Source: Pseudoips prasinana (Eukaryota; Arthropoda; Insecta; Lepidoptera; Nolidae). Taken from it: a DNA stretch of 64,000 nt. Both the position numbers and the translations under genes were made by a program. The stretch is from assembly GCA_951640165.1 (NCBI GenBank), contig OX621266.1, positions 3,100,001 to 3,164,000 on the forward strand, read 5' to 3'. Below, in pieces: positions 32,850-43,142 of this stretch (position 1 is the stretch's first letter; every line of letters begins with the position of its first letter). The notes under the pieces are model-generated. The model was not told the DNA's origin and did no database searches. It saw only the letters and a program-made list of their open reading frames with translations.

Positions 32850-33660
32850 TGGTAAAGGAAAGGCACTGAAGCGATAGAATGTGTGTGGACTACCGTATGC
32901 TTGAAGATAATATAGTGTCCGATAGGTTTCCGCTACCCCTCATGGTTGACCAGATTGATCGATTACATGGTGCGCGATATTTCTTAATTTTTGACATGGC
33001 TTCAGGCTTGAACGAACAGTACACATTGAAATATTTGATTTGCCTGACGTCCCGACGTGAACCCTTACGACGTAGACTTAGACTTACAAGTAATGACAAA
33101 GGGGATTGACGTTCGTGTTAATGTGTCATTATGTGGTATGAAGGTCGCTCAGACCGCTGGTACCTCCATGGTATTCGTAGGCTTAGGTGGAACATCGGGC
33201 TTCATTTCCCGTCTCAGTGCGTTTGGCAGCCGAGGTGTCAGCGATCGCTGAATGGGTACCGGATGGAGGTAGCCCACGCGATGACGATGGAGGCTTGTGT
33301 GTTGAGATGTTGAGTATTACATACCAAATTATAGCTCACGAAAATTATTTAAGTGTTTTTCACTTAGTGGAAATTTGTGTGGGAATGTGAGTGAAGGTGT
33401 GATTTGACTGATTGTTTATACTTTGTTAAATGTTTGCGACTACAGCTAAGATTATTTGTTTGGAATTAAATGTTTGATCATCCCGGCCGTTGAATCCGTA
33501 GTTCATATTGACTTATCGAGAATGCTTGGCGGGAAGAGCGACCGGAAGTAGAATTATAACTGACGGTTTTACGAAATACGTTTTACTCGCACATACCACG
33601 TCTGTTAAATGCAACGCGTGCACTCCAAAAAGTAGTTTACCGCTAGTAGTAGAATCATCG
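32850..33660 (+). pseudogene. Gypsy pol remnants (RT and integrase) in copy B
   Basis: At 32882-33005 the frame reads CVDYRMLEDNIVSDRFPLPL then FLIFDMASG, the first RT blocks of Gypsy elements, with the first catalytic Asp. At 33557-33610 DGFTKYVLLAHTTSVK resembles the core start of a Gypsy integrase. Everything between and after (YxDD motif, RNase H, later DDE residues) is missing. It is a doubly deleted pol, with no function. Confidence 0.7.
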
Positions 33661-33699
33661 CAGTTCAAGGTCGTCAGAGCTCATCGGGGTCGGGGGAAG

Positions 33700-33870
33700 G
33701 GTCAGCAACACTTGTTTGCTGACTCTTAAAGGCCGGCAACGCACCCGCGACGCCTCTGGTGTTGCGAGTGTACATGGACGGCGGTGCTCACTTACCGTCA
33801 GGTGACCCACTTGCTCGTTCAAGTCAAGTCAAAAATTATTAATTCCGTAAAAATTTAACATTTAAGTGTT
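33700..33870. repeat. Interspersed-repeat fragments
   Basis: GGCCGGCAACGCACCCGCGA ... GTGACCCACTTGCTCGTT is a block I recall as common in moth and butterfly genomes. Next to it AAGTCAAGTCAAAAATTATT and TTCCGTAAAAATTTAACATT resemble the tail of the LINE at 55362 (minus orientation). Class uncertain. Confidence 0.4.
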
Positions 33871-34282
33871 GTCGCTGCCCATATATAAAAAAAAATCGCG
33901 TCTAACGTTTTAAATGAAGTAGAGGCCGAGACGGCGTCTGATCATGTAGAAAATACTTCGTGCTCATATAATAATAACCAGTTATTAGACCATCACGACA
34001 CCTTGGTCGTATGCTCAGACACTGGATCGGCTGACTTAAACACTGTCACTGCAAACTCAGATACCCCGAGCGTATACTCAGAACCTGATACATGAACTTG
34101 AAGTGCACATTTAACAGGACAATACTACAAACTATCGTTACATTATTGTAACCTTCATATTATTATGATAAATTGTTACAATGGTTGATCCTGGGCGAAG
34201 AAGCGCTGTCCTGAGTTCCTGACCATTCCAGATGAGTAGTTAGAGGGCACACCTCACTCGTCATACACGATAGACGAAATGC

Positions 34283-34800
34283 ATCGTCCGAGTCATTTCT
34301 GGTTGACTTGTTACATTGATTTATTTAGCGTCATCTGACGAAATTTGTCGTCCAAGTCGAGTCCCTCGAGAGGGTAGACTTGTCCTGGATGATCGCTTGT
34401 TATATCCGAGACGAAATGTGTCGTCCGAGTCAGTTGCCTCTAGAGGGCTGACTTGTCATGGATGATCGCTTGTTATAATCCGAGACGAATTGTGTCGTCC
34501 GAGTCAGTTGCCTTGAGAGGGCTGACTTGTCATGGATGATCGCTTGTTATATCCGAGACGAATTGTGTCGTCCAAGTCAGTTGCCTTGAGAGGGCTGACT
34601 TGTCATGGATGATCGCTTGCTATATCCGAGACGAATTGTGTCGTCCAAGTCAGTTGCCTCGAGAGGGCTGACTTGTCATGGATGATCGCTTGCTATTTCC
34701 GAGACGAATTGTGTCGTCCGAGTCGGTTCCCTCGGGAGGACTGACTTGTTCTGGCTGCTTGCCTGCTAAGTGTAAGACGAATTGTGTCGTCCGGGTCACA
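34283..34800 (+). repeat. 73-bp tandem array, long form
   Basis: CGTCC starts at 34349, 34422, 34496, 34569, 34642, 34715 and 34788: six intervals of 73 (one 74). The last two units match copy A most closely. Copy A has three intervals. Confidence 0.9.
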
Positions 34801-35099
34801 TCCTTGTTAGGATTGGCTTGTCTAGATGTTCACAAGAACGAAAATGTGCTGTCTGGGCTAAATTCTAGCCAGTTATGATATCTAATGCGTTTCTCGACTG
34901 GTCTTACTGAAGTGTAGTCCGAGTCACACCTCACGGTTGACTAAGCGGTACACTTGCCTGGTTAGTCCAAGTTATTAAATGTTTTTAGTGTTTGTATACT
35001 GATGAAAATTATTAAGTCAGGATGAGCGAACGGACTATGCAGTTATCTTAGTTTGTTTCAGATAAATCGCCCGTGGACGGTCGTATGTCAGTCCGGCCG

Positions 35100-35370
35100 T
35101 GACGGCGTTTACGTTAAAACGTCAGGTTGACATGACTGTCAATGTCATCCTAGCGAAGCGTCATTGTTGATGGTGGTGTGGGCGGCCATCTTGAAGTCAC
35201 TTTTGAACGAGACGGCGCCCGCGCACCACGCTTGTGACGAATCGCTGAGAATCTTCGCCATCACGATATTTTAAGATTTCATTTGATTGATTTTACATTG
35301 TAGTAATCACTAAACATCTAATTAAATCGTGATTCTTGTGAATTACGTTGATTGTGATTTGAAGTAATTT
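35100..35370 (+). repeat. 3' LTR of copy B, first part
   Basis: Runs to GAAGTAATTT at 35370 and resumes AATTTATTTCTG at 41057. AATTT on both sides is the target duplication of the inserted LINE. The second part ends at 41144. Confidence 0.9.
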
Positions 35371-35570
35371 CAAAAGTAAAAAAAAGTAAAAAAGTTTATT
35401 TCAATTCAAGTTTACATAGGGTAATTGTTTGGACCCTTCCTTTAAGCATGCAATGCCTGTGTTGGAAGGTTCCGCTCTTCTATAGGACACAGTAAAAAAC
35501 TTACATCTATTAAGTTAAGTAAATCTAGATATAATAAAAATAAAAATAAAAATAAATGAAGTGTGCATGT

Positions 35571-35574
35571 GTGA

Positions 35575-35621
<47 letters not shown>

Positions 35622-35662
35622 TGTGTGTGTGCATGTGTGTTGTGTGTGTGTGTGTGTGTGGA
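35571..35662. repeat. (TG)n microsatellite
   Basis: An almost unbroken TG run with a few CT/GCA interruptions in the 3' UTR of the CR1-like LINE. The open frame across it on the minus strand is only THTHTH. Confidence 0.95.
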
Positions 35663-35713
35663 TGTTAGTTATATATATGTGCACATGAAACAAATAATGC
35701 AGTAGTTTTATAT

Positions 35714-38700
35714 TTAAATAATATGCTCTAGCAATGCTTCATTTTCCTCATATGTCAAAGGCTTAATCCACTCAGTTAAAACTTTTTTGCAGTCATAGTA
35801 TTGTTTGGGATATATACATATCTCCTTATTCACTCTATTGTAAAGTTGAGCTGAGCGTTTGGTATATTGCATACATGCAAATCTTGTTAATGTTTTAGGA
35901 ATTATTGCTACGGCGGTTTTCCTTCTTTTTTTCTGTATGTCTTTATCGTATGGTAGTGTTTTGTGTTTTTTAAGAATAGCCTGGATAATGTAAAGCTTTC
36001 GTACTGAGAGAAGATTACTTATTTTATATAATTCTGTTGTCGAAAATCTCATTTTTTTAAAGTACATCACCTTTATAAGAGCGCGTTGGGCTCTCTCTAC
36101 GTCTATAAATTTAGACTTAGCTGCTCCCCCCCAAATAGGGATACAGTATGTAAGAACTGATTGCACAAGAGCAATATAGATCTCATTTAAGAGATTTCTA
36201 GGTGACTTGTCTTTATTATTTATATTATTTGGAACAACATGCCTTAATGTTTTGAAAAACCAACTCAATTTTCTAATTCTATTTGTAACTTGTTCAAGAT
36301 GGGGGTACCACGATAAGCCTTGGTCAACTATTACTCCCAAGTATTTTGTCTGTGTAACCCTATCAATAATAGTGCAGTTACAGTTTAGATTATTGGTGTC
36401 ATTACACGTATGTACTTTGATATTAAAATCTAGACTGGGTTGTGTATGTTTATTAATGCTGAAACAAATAAAGTTAGTTTTAGATGTGTTCAGAGTGAGC
36501 AAATTATTGTTTAGCCAATTTGCTATTAGTGACATGCCTGTTTCAGTCCTTAGTTTTACATCCTGCCAAGATTTTCCACTGAAAACAACAGCGGTGTCAT
36601 CAGCGTAGGAAAAAACTTTTGTATTGAGAATTTTGATATTACAGAGGTCATTGATGTATACTAAGAAAAGTGTTGGGCCTAATACACTACCCTGTGGGAC
36701 ACCGTATGACACTTCTGCTTCATCACTCATATGATCTCCTAACCGAACGCGTTGTCGTCTATTGGAAAGGTAATCTTTAAGGAGATCAAGTGGAGTCCCT
36801 CTTATCCCGGTTCTTTCTAGTTTGTTTAAAAGTAGTGGAATAGAGACGGTGTCAAAAGCCTTTTTTAGGTCTAAAAATACTGCGACACATTTATTTGCAC
36901 TATCAAGTTGTTCAACAACAAGCGAACTTAAGGCAGTCACTGCGTTTTCAGTCGATAAACCACGCCTAAAACCAAATTGTGATGAAGATATAATTTTGAA
37001 TTTGTTAAAGAAATTTATTAGTCTAGAGTTAATTATTTTTTCCAGTATTTTAGATAGTACAGGTAGAATAGAAATTGGCCTATAATTGTTGACATCGTCT
37101 CTATGTCCACTCTTATGTATGGGAGTAACAACGGATTGTTTAAATGAGACAGGGAATACACCCTTTTTGAAGCAAAGATTAGCAATATGAGTCATTATAG
37201 GGGCAACTTCTATGCTTACATATTTTAGAAATCTGGTTGAAATATTGTCCCATCCAGGGACACTATCAGATTTGAGGCTCATCAGGGTTTTGTGAATCTC
37301 ACTGACATCAGTGTCCAGTAGTACAAAGGAGTTTAATAGTGTATGTGGTTCTTCAGATGGAGTTAATGGATTGTGAGATGCGTTAAGTTGTATTTGTTGC
37401 GCTAAGTTCTTGCCAATATTGATAAAAAAATTATTGATATAGTTAACTGATTCTATGGGGGACTGTTTAGTATGCAATAGTTGTGTAGGTTTCATTTTTG
37501 TTTTATTAGAGTACGTAATATATTTTATGTTTTGCCAAAGTTTTTTATTATTTGTGATTGAGTTAGTAAGTAGGTCTTTTTCATATTTTCTTTTTAATTT
37601 TTTTATTAAATTGTTGCAGTAATTCCGGTAACGAGTGTAAGTTAATTTTAAAATTGCACTATCGGGGTCATTACGAGATTGTTTTTGGAGTTTGTTACGG
37701 TTTTTTATACACCGTAAGATACCCGAAGTGATCCACGGTTTTATGATGCGTTTACTATTTGGAATATTCACAGTAGTTGTGTTGGCCTTTATGCAGTCAA
37801 TTAATGTGTGTATTAGTTGGTCTGTTATTTTATTTGGGTCGTCACCAAATAATAATTCATTTATGTTTTTTTCTCGCAAATAATTAAGTGCTTGTTCAAA
37901 GTTCAAGGAGATCTTTCTATTCATAGTCTCGTTGATATTTTTTAATTTAGTTAAAGATAAAAATGTTGTAAAGTGATCAGTAATGGTGGTGTGTAGAATA
38001 GCTATAGATGCAGATATATTTTTTTTATTTATTTTGAGCATAAAATGATCTAAACAATTACTTTCTCGGGTTGGCCGTCGATGACCAGGGAGTATACCAT
38101 GGGTTGACAGCATGTTAAGATAGTTAACACGATTTCTATATTCGTATGGTGCTTCAGAATTTTTAGGTTTGATATTGATATTTATATCCCCAGCTATAAT
38201 AATATTTTTATTGGAATTTAAAGAATCCAAGTGCGAACTAAGTGAATTTATAAAGATTTCCGCATTTATATTTGATGGAGAGCGGTAGACACCGATCACA
38301 GTGTTATTGAATATTTCCAACTGGATGCAGGATGCATGAGCTAATTTAATCTCCTTAACTTTTGGCTTTAACGAACTTTTTACATAAATTACAACCCCGT
38401 CGTTCTGATTTAATTGGCGCTTAGTTACATAGCTATTATAGTTATCGAGCTGTGGTACCGGTTTGTTTGTACTTAGTCTGCATTCTGTCAATATTAAGAT
38501 GTCGGTATCAAATGTAAAGGTAGATAAATTAATGGCGAAGTCGTCGAAATTTCTATAAATACTCCTAATATTTTGTGAAATAATAGTCAAATCATTTTTT
38601 TTTATGTAGATATGTTTACTAAACTCAGACAACTCGCACTCAAAACTACGCGCTATCTCAAAGTCGTCTAGTTGATTAAGCGTTGTCAATGTATCAGCCA

Positions 38701-38719
38701 TTTTTATTAAATAGATCAT
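35714..38719 (-). CDS. CR1-like LINE ORF2: endonuclease and reverse transcriptase
   Basis: Up to 1001 residues; the start may be the first Met (38719) or MADTLTTLN (38701). APE endonuclease: ISQNIRSI, LTECRL, AGDINI, NCLDHFM and ITDHFT (about residues 50-250). RT: NNYRPISILPVLSKILEK, FLDLKKAFDTV, GVPQGSVLGPTLFLVYINDL and FSYADDTAVVF (about 540-760), then thumb and a basic C-terminus. No RNase H. It nicks the target and copies its RNA there. Its start overlaps the stop of the preceding open frame (AATGGCTGA), a layout that would suit reinitiation. Length is normal for CR1/Jockey ORF2. Confidence 0.9.
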   Translation of the reverse strand: MIYLIKMADTLTTLNQLDDFEIARSFECELSEFSKHIYIKKNDLTIISQNIRSIYRNFDDFAINLSTFTFDTDILILTECRLSTNKPVPQLDNYNSYVTKRQLNQNDGVVIYVKSSLKPKVKEIKLAHASCIQLEIFNNTVIGVYRSPSNINAEIFINSLSSHLDSLNSNKNIIIAGDININIKPKNSEAPYEYRNRVNYLNMLSTHGILPGHRRPTRESNCLDHFMLKINKKNISASIAILHTTITDHFTTFLSLTKLKNINETMNRKISLNFEQALNYLREKNINELLFGDDPNKITDQLIHTLIDCIKANTTTVNIPNSKRIIKPWITSGILRCIKNRNKLQKQSRNDPDSAILKLTYTRYRNYCNNLIKKLKRKYEKDLLTNSITNNKKLWQNIKYITYSNKTKMKPTQLLHTKQSPIESVNYINNFFINIGKNLAQQIQLNASHNPLTPSEEPHTLLNSFVLLDTDVSEIHKTLMSLKSDSVPGWDNISTRFLKYVSIEVAPIMTHIANLCFKKGVFPVSFKQSVVTPIHKSGHRDDVNNYRPISILPVLSKILEKIINSRLINFFNKFKIISSSQFGFRRGLSTENAVTALSSLVVEQLDSANKCVAVFLDLKKAFDTVSIPLLLNKLERTGIRGTPLDLLKDYLSNRRQRVRLGDHMSDEAEVSYGVPQGSVLGPTLFLVYINDLCNIKILNTKVFSYADDTAVVFSGKSWQDVKLRTETGMSLIANWLNNNLLTLNTSKTNFICFSINKHTQPSLDFNIKVHTCNDTNNLNCNCTIIDRVTQTKYLGVIVDQGLSWYPHLEQVTNRIRKLSWFFKTLRHVVPNNINNKDKSPRNLLNEIYIALVQSVLTYCIPIWGGAAKSKFIDVERAQRALIKVMYFKKMRFSTTELYKISNLLSVRKLYIIQAILKKHKTLPYDKDIQKKRRKTAVAIIPKTLTRFACMQYTKRSAQLYNRVNKEICIYPKQYYDCKKVLTEWIKPLTYEENEALLEHII

Positions 38720-39593
38720 TACAATCAGCGGTCCAGGTAAAAAGGCACCTTATTACCATAGCCATAAGGTAACTTTCTACCTGCGCTATTGAGAATGAAT
38801 TGTGGTTGCAGTCGATTTGTACTGTGTGTTGCGTAACAACAGAACCGTTACGACTACCCAGATACGGGTTTGCCGCCAGCAATACATAAAAATAACTCTT
38901 ATTATGTATAGTATTATGACGAAGCCGCGAACCTATTCCTTTTATAAAACAATAGTTAAATTGTGTAGGAAGACGTGTAATTGACGTTCTTTTCGACATA
39001 TGCACAATTGAGTTAAAATAACTAAATTTAAACCTAGTCATTATTTTTATAGAAAGCCAATACAAAATAACTGTGTGTAAAGCAGGTTTGTGTGCAATAA
39101 TAGTGCGTTTCGTCGTTTTATGTGCAGTATAGACATATGTATTAGACGTCCGTAAAAGACTCAAGTTTTTATAAATTTGTATTTTATTTCTTGTTTGATG
39201 AGATATTTTCTTTAGTGAACTTTTATTACTAATAATAACTAATAATACGGGCAAATAGGTGCAGTGTACATAGTATGAATGGTTAGAAGCAAAAGTAAAA
39301 CGTATGAGTATTCGGCAGTAATTTTGATTAATGTACATGTGTAACATAGAATGTGGAATATATAATATAGTTATATGTAAATTTAAATATGAGTAGGGTA
39401 ATGACGTTATTAGTGTAGAGAAATTATTGTTCCGTGTTTTCATGATATTTAAATAGCGTTTTTTAAACGTTAAAAGGCAATAGATAAACATTCTTAAAAT
39501 ACTGTGGTATTGAGAGTTATATGCTAATAGAAACAGTACGTAGCCTATACTAAGCCCGATTATGATATTTAAAATATGAATATTATTTGACAA
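38694..39593 (-). other. Open frame of 299 codons between LINE ORF1 and ORF2
   Basis: No stop for 900 bases. There is no ATG at its 5' end; the first Met comes about 34 codons in. The deduced protein is rich in I, L, Y, H, S and T, with a hydrophobic run near the start (ILNIIIGLSIGYVLFLLAY) and another around residue 115 (YLPVLLVIISN). I recognise no domain. The strand has low G content, which lowers TAG and TGA frequency and may help explain the openness. It ends in the ORF2 start region. It may be a real third ORF or chance. Confidence 0.35.
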
Positions 39594-39728
39594 AACGACA
39601 ATCTTATCATAATATTTGTGTAAATACTTACTAGTAATTAAGTTTGATTTTGTTACACAAAACGGGCTAATATATGCATTGAGGTAAGTATATTGGAAAC
39701 TGGATTCACACCAAAATATGTAGATCAG

Positions 39729-40814
39729 TCATACGCGCACATTATTCACTTCGAGATCTTGCATTGTTTGGTCCGATTTAATGAGTACTTGCTTGGCGCC
39801 TTCAGTTTTCCTTAGGAACACGTTCTTGTTTTTTGTCCAGCAGTACTTGTAGTCATATTTTTTAGCAAATTCCCTCGCCGCAAAGAATAGTTTTTTAACA
39901 CCGGGCGGTAGATGTTCGGATACATAGATCGGGAAACGTTCTCCAACCACACCAATGTTTTGGGAGTTCAGACGGTCACTTGGGTTCTTCTTGTTGTAAT
40001 TACGAACTGATGTAAGGAATTGTTGTTGTTTTTGAACGCTGGTAAACTCAGTGATTATTGACTTGTTCGATCCTGGCTTTCCGGGCAATCGGTAGATGTC
40101 ACGTATATGCGTTGTATTTATTATTATACCGACTGCCGTTCCAATCTTCACAATAGTTTCGATCAGACCTTCATCAGACTCCTTATTGTTGTACGGCACA
40201 ATGTTACGGATCTCGACGGAAGATGACCGCGAAGACGATAGTTGTAGGTCTTGAATTTTTGATTCCAACTCAAGAATGGTTTTTATGTAAGTTTGTTTGT
40301 CTTTTTGCATGGACTCAATCTGTTTCTTCATGTCCTCGTAGTTCGTGTTCATGAAGGCAATAGAAGTTTCAATCGCTCTGTTTGACTTCTGGATGTCAGA
40401 GTTTTGTTCTTTTATTGCCGTAATGTCAGTGGCAAGTTGATCCAAAGATGAAATTTGATCCGTAGACATTTTTTTGAGATGAAGATCTTGTTCGATTTTC
40501 CATGTCGCAAGCATATCAAGAATATCTTGTTTTAGGTTTAGCATATCCTTTGTGGCTGATTCCACTCGCGAGTCCGTTGGGGATTTAGGTGGTATTTCTG
40601 GAGATTCCAAGCAGGTTCGCTTATTTTTCCGTGAGGCAGTATTTATATTTTGCGATTTGGTGGTATTAATAGATTTCGTAGTACTCGAGTCCGACGCGTC
40701 TTGCATAGTGTTGTTTGTTCTAGGCGTAGATAACCGGTCGCGAAAAATAACCCGTAGCACACTATGAATAAGGCTGCAGATACTTGAAAGCGCAGGCAAC
40801 TGTGTGTACTTCAC
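39729..40814 (-). CDS. CR1-like LINE ORF1: coiled coil and FP-C-like domain
   Basis: 361 residues from the first Met; MQDASDSSTTKS (about 40706) is an alternative start. The first 100 residues are polar. A long coiled coil follows (about 90-205, KMSTDQISSLDQLATDITAI and onward). Then comes an RRM/transposase-22-like segment (VEIRNIVPY, RDIYRLPGK, FTSVQKQQQFL) and a C-terminus like the baculovirus FP protein (IYVSEHLPPGVKKLFFAARE). Such ORF1 proteins trimerise and bind LINE RNA. No zinc knuckle. No break seen. Confidence 0.8.
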   Translation of the reverse strand: MKYTQLPALSSICSLIHSVLRVIFRDRLSTPRTNNTMQDASDSSTTKSINTTKSQNINTASRKNKRTCLESPEIPPKSPTDSRVESATKDMLNLKQDILDMLATWKIEQDLHLKKMSTDQISSLDQLATDITAIKEQNSDIQKSNRAIETSIAFMNTNYEDMKKQIESMQKDKQTYIKTILELESKIQDLQLSSSRSSSVEIRNIVPYNNKESDEGLIETIVKIGTAVGIIINTTHIRDIYRLPGKPGSNKSIITEFTSVQKQQQFLTSVRNYNKKNPSDRLNSQNIGVVGERFPIYVSEHLPPGVKKLFFAAREFAKKYDYKYCWTKNKNVFLRKTEGAKQVLIKSDQTMQDLEVNNVRV

Positions 40815-41723
40815 TGCGGCTTACGGCCCGTAAGACAAAGAGGGAAATTATGGTGACTATCTCTGTTATGCACAGGGGCGTGTCTTGTAGCGGAGCCTTG
40901 TCGTCACAGCACCAGTTAAATTTACTTGATACAAGTTTGTTCCTTATGGCTTTACGATTAGTGGTTATACTCGCGTAGATAATTTATTAAAATTTATTAA
41001 AATTAAATAAGCAACGAATACACGTCTGTCCTCGACAAGCGCAACGGGCGAAGAGGAATTTATTTCTGTTCCGCCCTCACCTACCCATGAAATTATAAGA
41101 GGATGAGTTGTGGTGAAGAGCCTTCAAGCCGTCCTGTCTCCACATATAAATATTTTTGACATTGTGTTCTCCTAACTTTTGACATTGGCAGAATCATCGT
41201 TGTCGCGATGGAGCCATGATGACAAATTGGAATTGGAATTGGACACTAGCGCTTTGCGCATATTTTTGGTACTAACCTCAATCATTTAACTGTCCTATCT
41301 GTCTCTGACTAATATATAGTTATCTGTGGCAAATGGCTGCATGGTTGCGTGAGAGTGTTACTCGTACGCATTTCTTTTGTTTTTCCTTTTGCAATTAACA
41401 AAGACTACTATAGTATACTGGCTACTAGTGAAGTTACTGTGGACTTGCATAGGCACTCTAGAGTTTGGACCTGTAATTGCAATAACAGTTTTCATAACCA
41501 TGTCTCAAGATTTTGTTTTGGATTCTCGCCACAGTGTGTTATTGGTAAACACGTGTGTCTGGGAGTTTTTTTGGGCTTTTGTTGGTATTTTGACAAGTTA
41601 TTGTCACTATTTGTGTTTTTTTGTGAATTGTTATTGTCTGTGAGTGTCTATACGTGTGGTACGTACCTTTAACTGTAATACTATAATAATAATGTTTATT
41701 TAAATCCGTATTCATCACGTAGG

Positions 41724-43142
41724 GATGGATACGGATAAAACCCCTGACCCGGGGGACCCTCCGGATCGTCCATATACTCCTCCCTATAATCCTTACCCAA
41801 ATAACACATTCTATTCTTTCGCCTAACCCCCTATCCCAGCTGGCTAATGTTGCATGCTCATTAGAATCACAACCAATGGCAGCGACCTCTGTATCACTCA
41901 AACGGCCTATTAATGATCCGTCCAGTGTTCCCACTAAACTCGCAAAAAGCCCGATAGGTCGAGATACATATTCCACTACCGATAAAGGGCCTTTTATAGT
42001 TCACGTATCTCGTATAGAGCCTCAACCCAACTCAGGCACTACTCTACATCCTGTTTCTTTTGGCTTATTTCTTTTAAACCAGTCTATTAGGAATGTAGTG
42101 GTGGAGGTGGAGTTAAGAGAGTTAGAAGAAACCGGGTGTCTGTGGAGGTTGCATCTGCAGAAGATGCAAACACTTTTTTATTTAACCCAATGCTATCCAG
42201 CCATAAATTTGTCGCTATTCTCCCATCCTTTAACATCACTCGCATGGGTGTTGTATCAGGAGTCCCAGCAGATATGTCGGAGGACCAGGCTAAATCTTAC
42301 CTCAAAGTTCCTTCAGGATGTGGACAAATTTTAAAAGTTAGGCGGATTAATAGAAAAGTAGTGAAAGAAGGCATAACAGAATGGAAGGCCACAGAAACCT
42401 GCGTTATTACTTTTGATGATCAGTTTCTCCCTCAAAGGGTATTTTGTTGTTACACAGCTCTCCAGGTGCAACAATACATATATCCTACCATCCAGTGTCG
42501 CAAATGTTGTAGGTTTGGTCATGTGGTGTCTGTATGCAGATCCAAACCACGCTGTAGTAAATGTGGACATGAGCACACCGTGGCTACCTGCAACATCACA
42601 GTAGAGCAAGCCTTCTGTGTATTGTGCAAAGGTAATATAATCATTTTGCTGATAGCAAGGATTGTCCGGAGTACAATAGACAGAAGAGAATAAAGACCAC
42701 CATGGCAGAAAAAGCTATATCTTATGTAGAAGCTAGTAAAGCCATACCAGCAGTTTCTCGGAGTTATGCCAATGCTGTGAAATCCACTCCTGCTCAGCAG
42801 CGGACGGTGTCACACCGCAGAACCTATTTTCTAAAGCCAAAGACCCATGCCCCCCTTTCACCTTCTTATGATAAATATACCCATAACCAGTTAACTTCTA
42901 CTCCTCCACCTTCACAGCCTAATGGCTGCGCATTAAATACTAGCAATCCTGCATTAAATAATAGCAATCCTCCTTTAGATAACTCTATCAATTCTTTTCT
43001 ACTTAATTTAGTAATACAGATTCTTTCTTCTACCTCATCACCGTCCCACGTTGCCAACACACTTATCCCTATTTTATTGCAATACAAAAATGGCTCTGAA
43101 ACTGGTATTTGTCCAGTGGAACATGAGGAGTGTCTTTCATAA
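41724..43142 (+). pseudogene. LINE B ORF1, gag-like
   Basis: ATG at 41724 with a proline/aspartate-rich start that soon hits stops. The body begins near 41876 (MAATSVSLKRP) in another frame, changes frame near 42100-42130 and again near 42630-42655, where the third knuckle (CVLC) is cut. Intact knuckles are CRKC-x4-H-x4-C and CSKCGHEHTVATC. The C-terminus from 42656 is open to 43142 and overlaps ORF2. Otherwise colinear with LINE A ORF1. Confidence 0.75.

Larger units (their letters stand above)
35371..41056 (-). mobile_element. CR1-like LINE, apparently coding-intact
   Basis: Inserted in the 3' LTR of copy B with AATTT duplications. On the minus strand: 5' UTR (41056-40815), ORF1 (40814-39729), about 1 kb with a further open frame (39593-38694), ORF2 (38719-35714), and a 3' UTR with a (CA)n tract and AATAAA ending in a T/C-rich tail. 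No frameshift or stop breaks ORF1 or ORF2, so it looks recent. Confidence 0.85.
30423..41144 (+). mobile_element. Gypsy-like LTR retrotransposon, copy B, with nested insertions
   Basis: 5' LTR 30423-30776, 3' LTR 35100-35370 plus 41057-41144, flanked by TATA. The interior parallels copy A until about 32175, then has about 2.1 kb absent from A with decayed pol pieces, then the 73-bp array. Insertions: a 5S SINE (31184-31445), a tRNA SINE (32225-32545) and a CR1-like LINE in the 3' LTR (35371-41056). The RT fragment places the family in Gypsy (Ty3). Confidence 0.85.

Noticed and set aside
35442..35693. 83-codon frame rich in THTH
   Set aside because: It is a translation of the (CA)n microsatellite in a LINE 3' UTR.
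41876..42334. Separate small gene of 152 codons
   Set aside because: It is one frame of the broken LINE B ORF1; the knuckle-bearing continuation is in the next frame.
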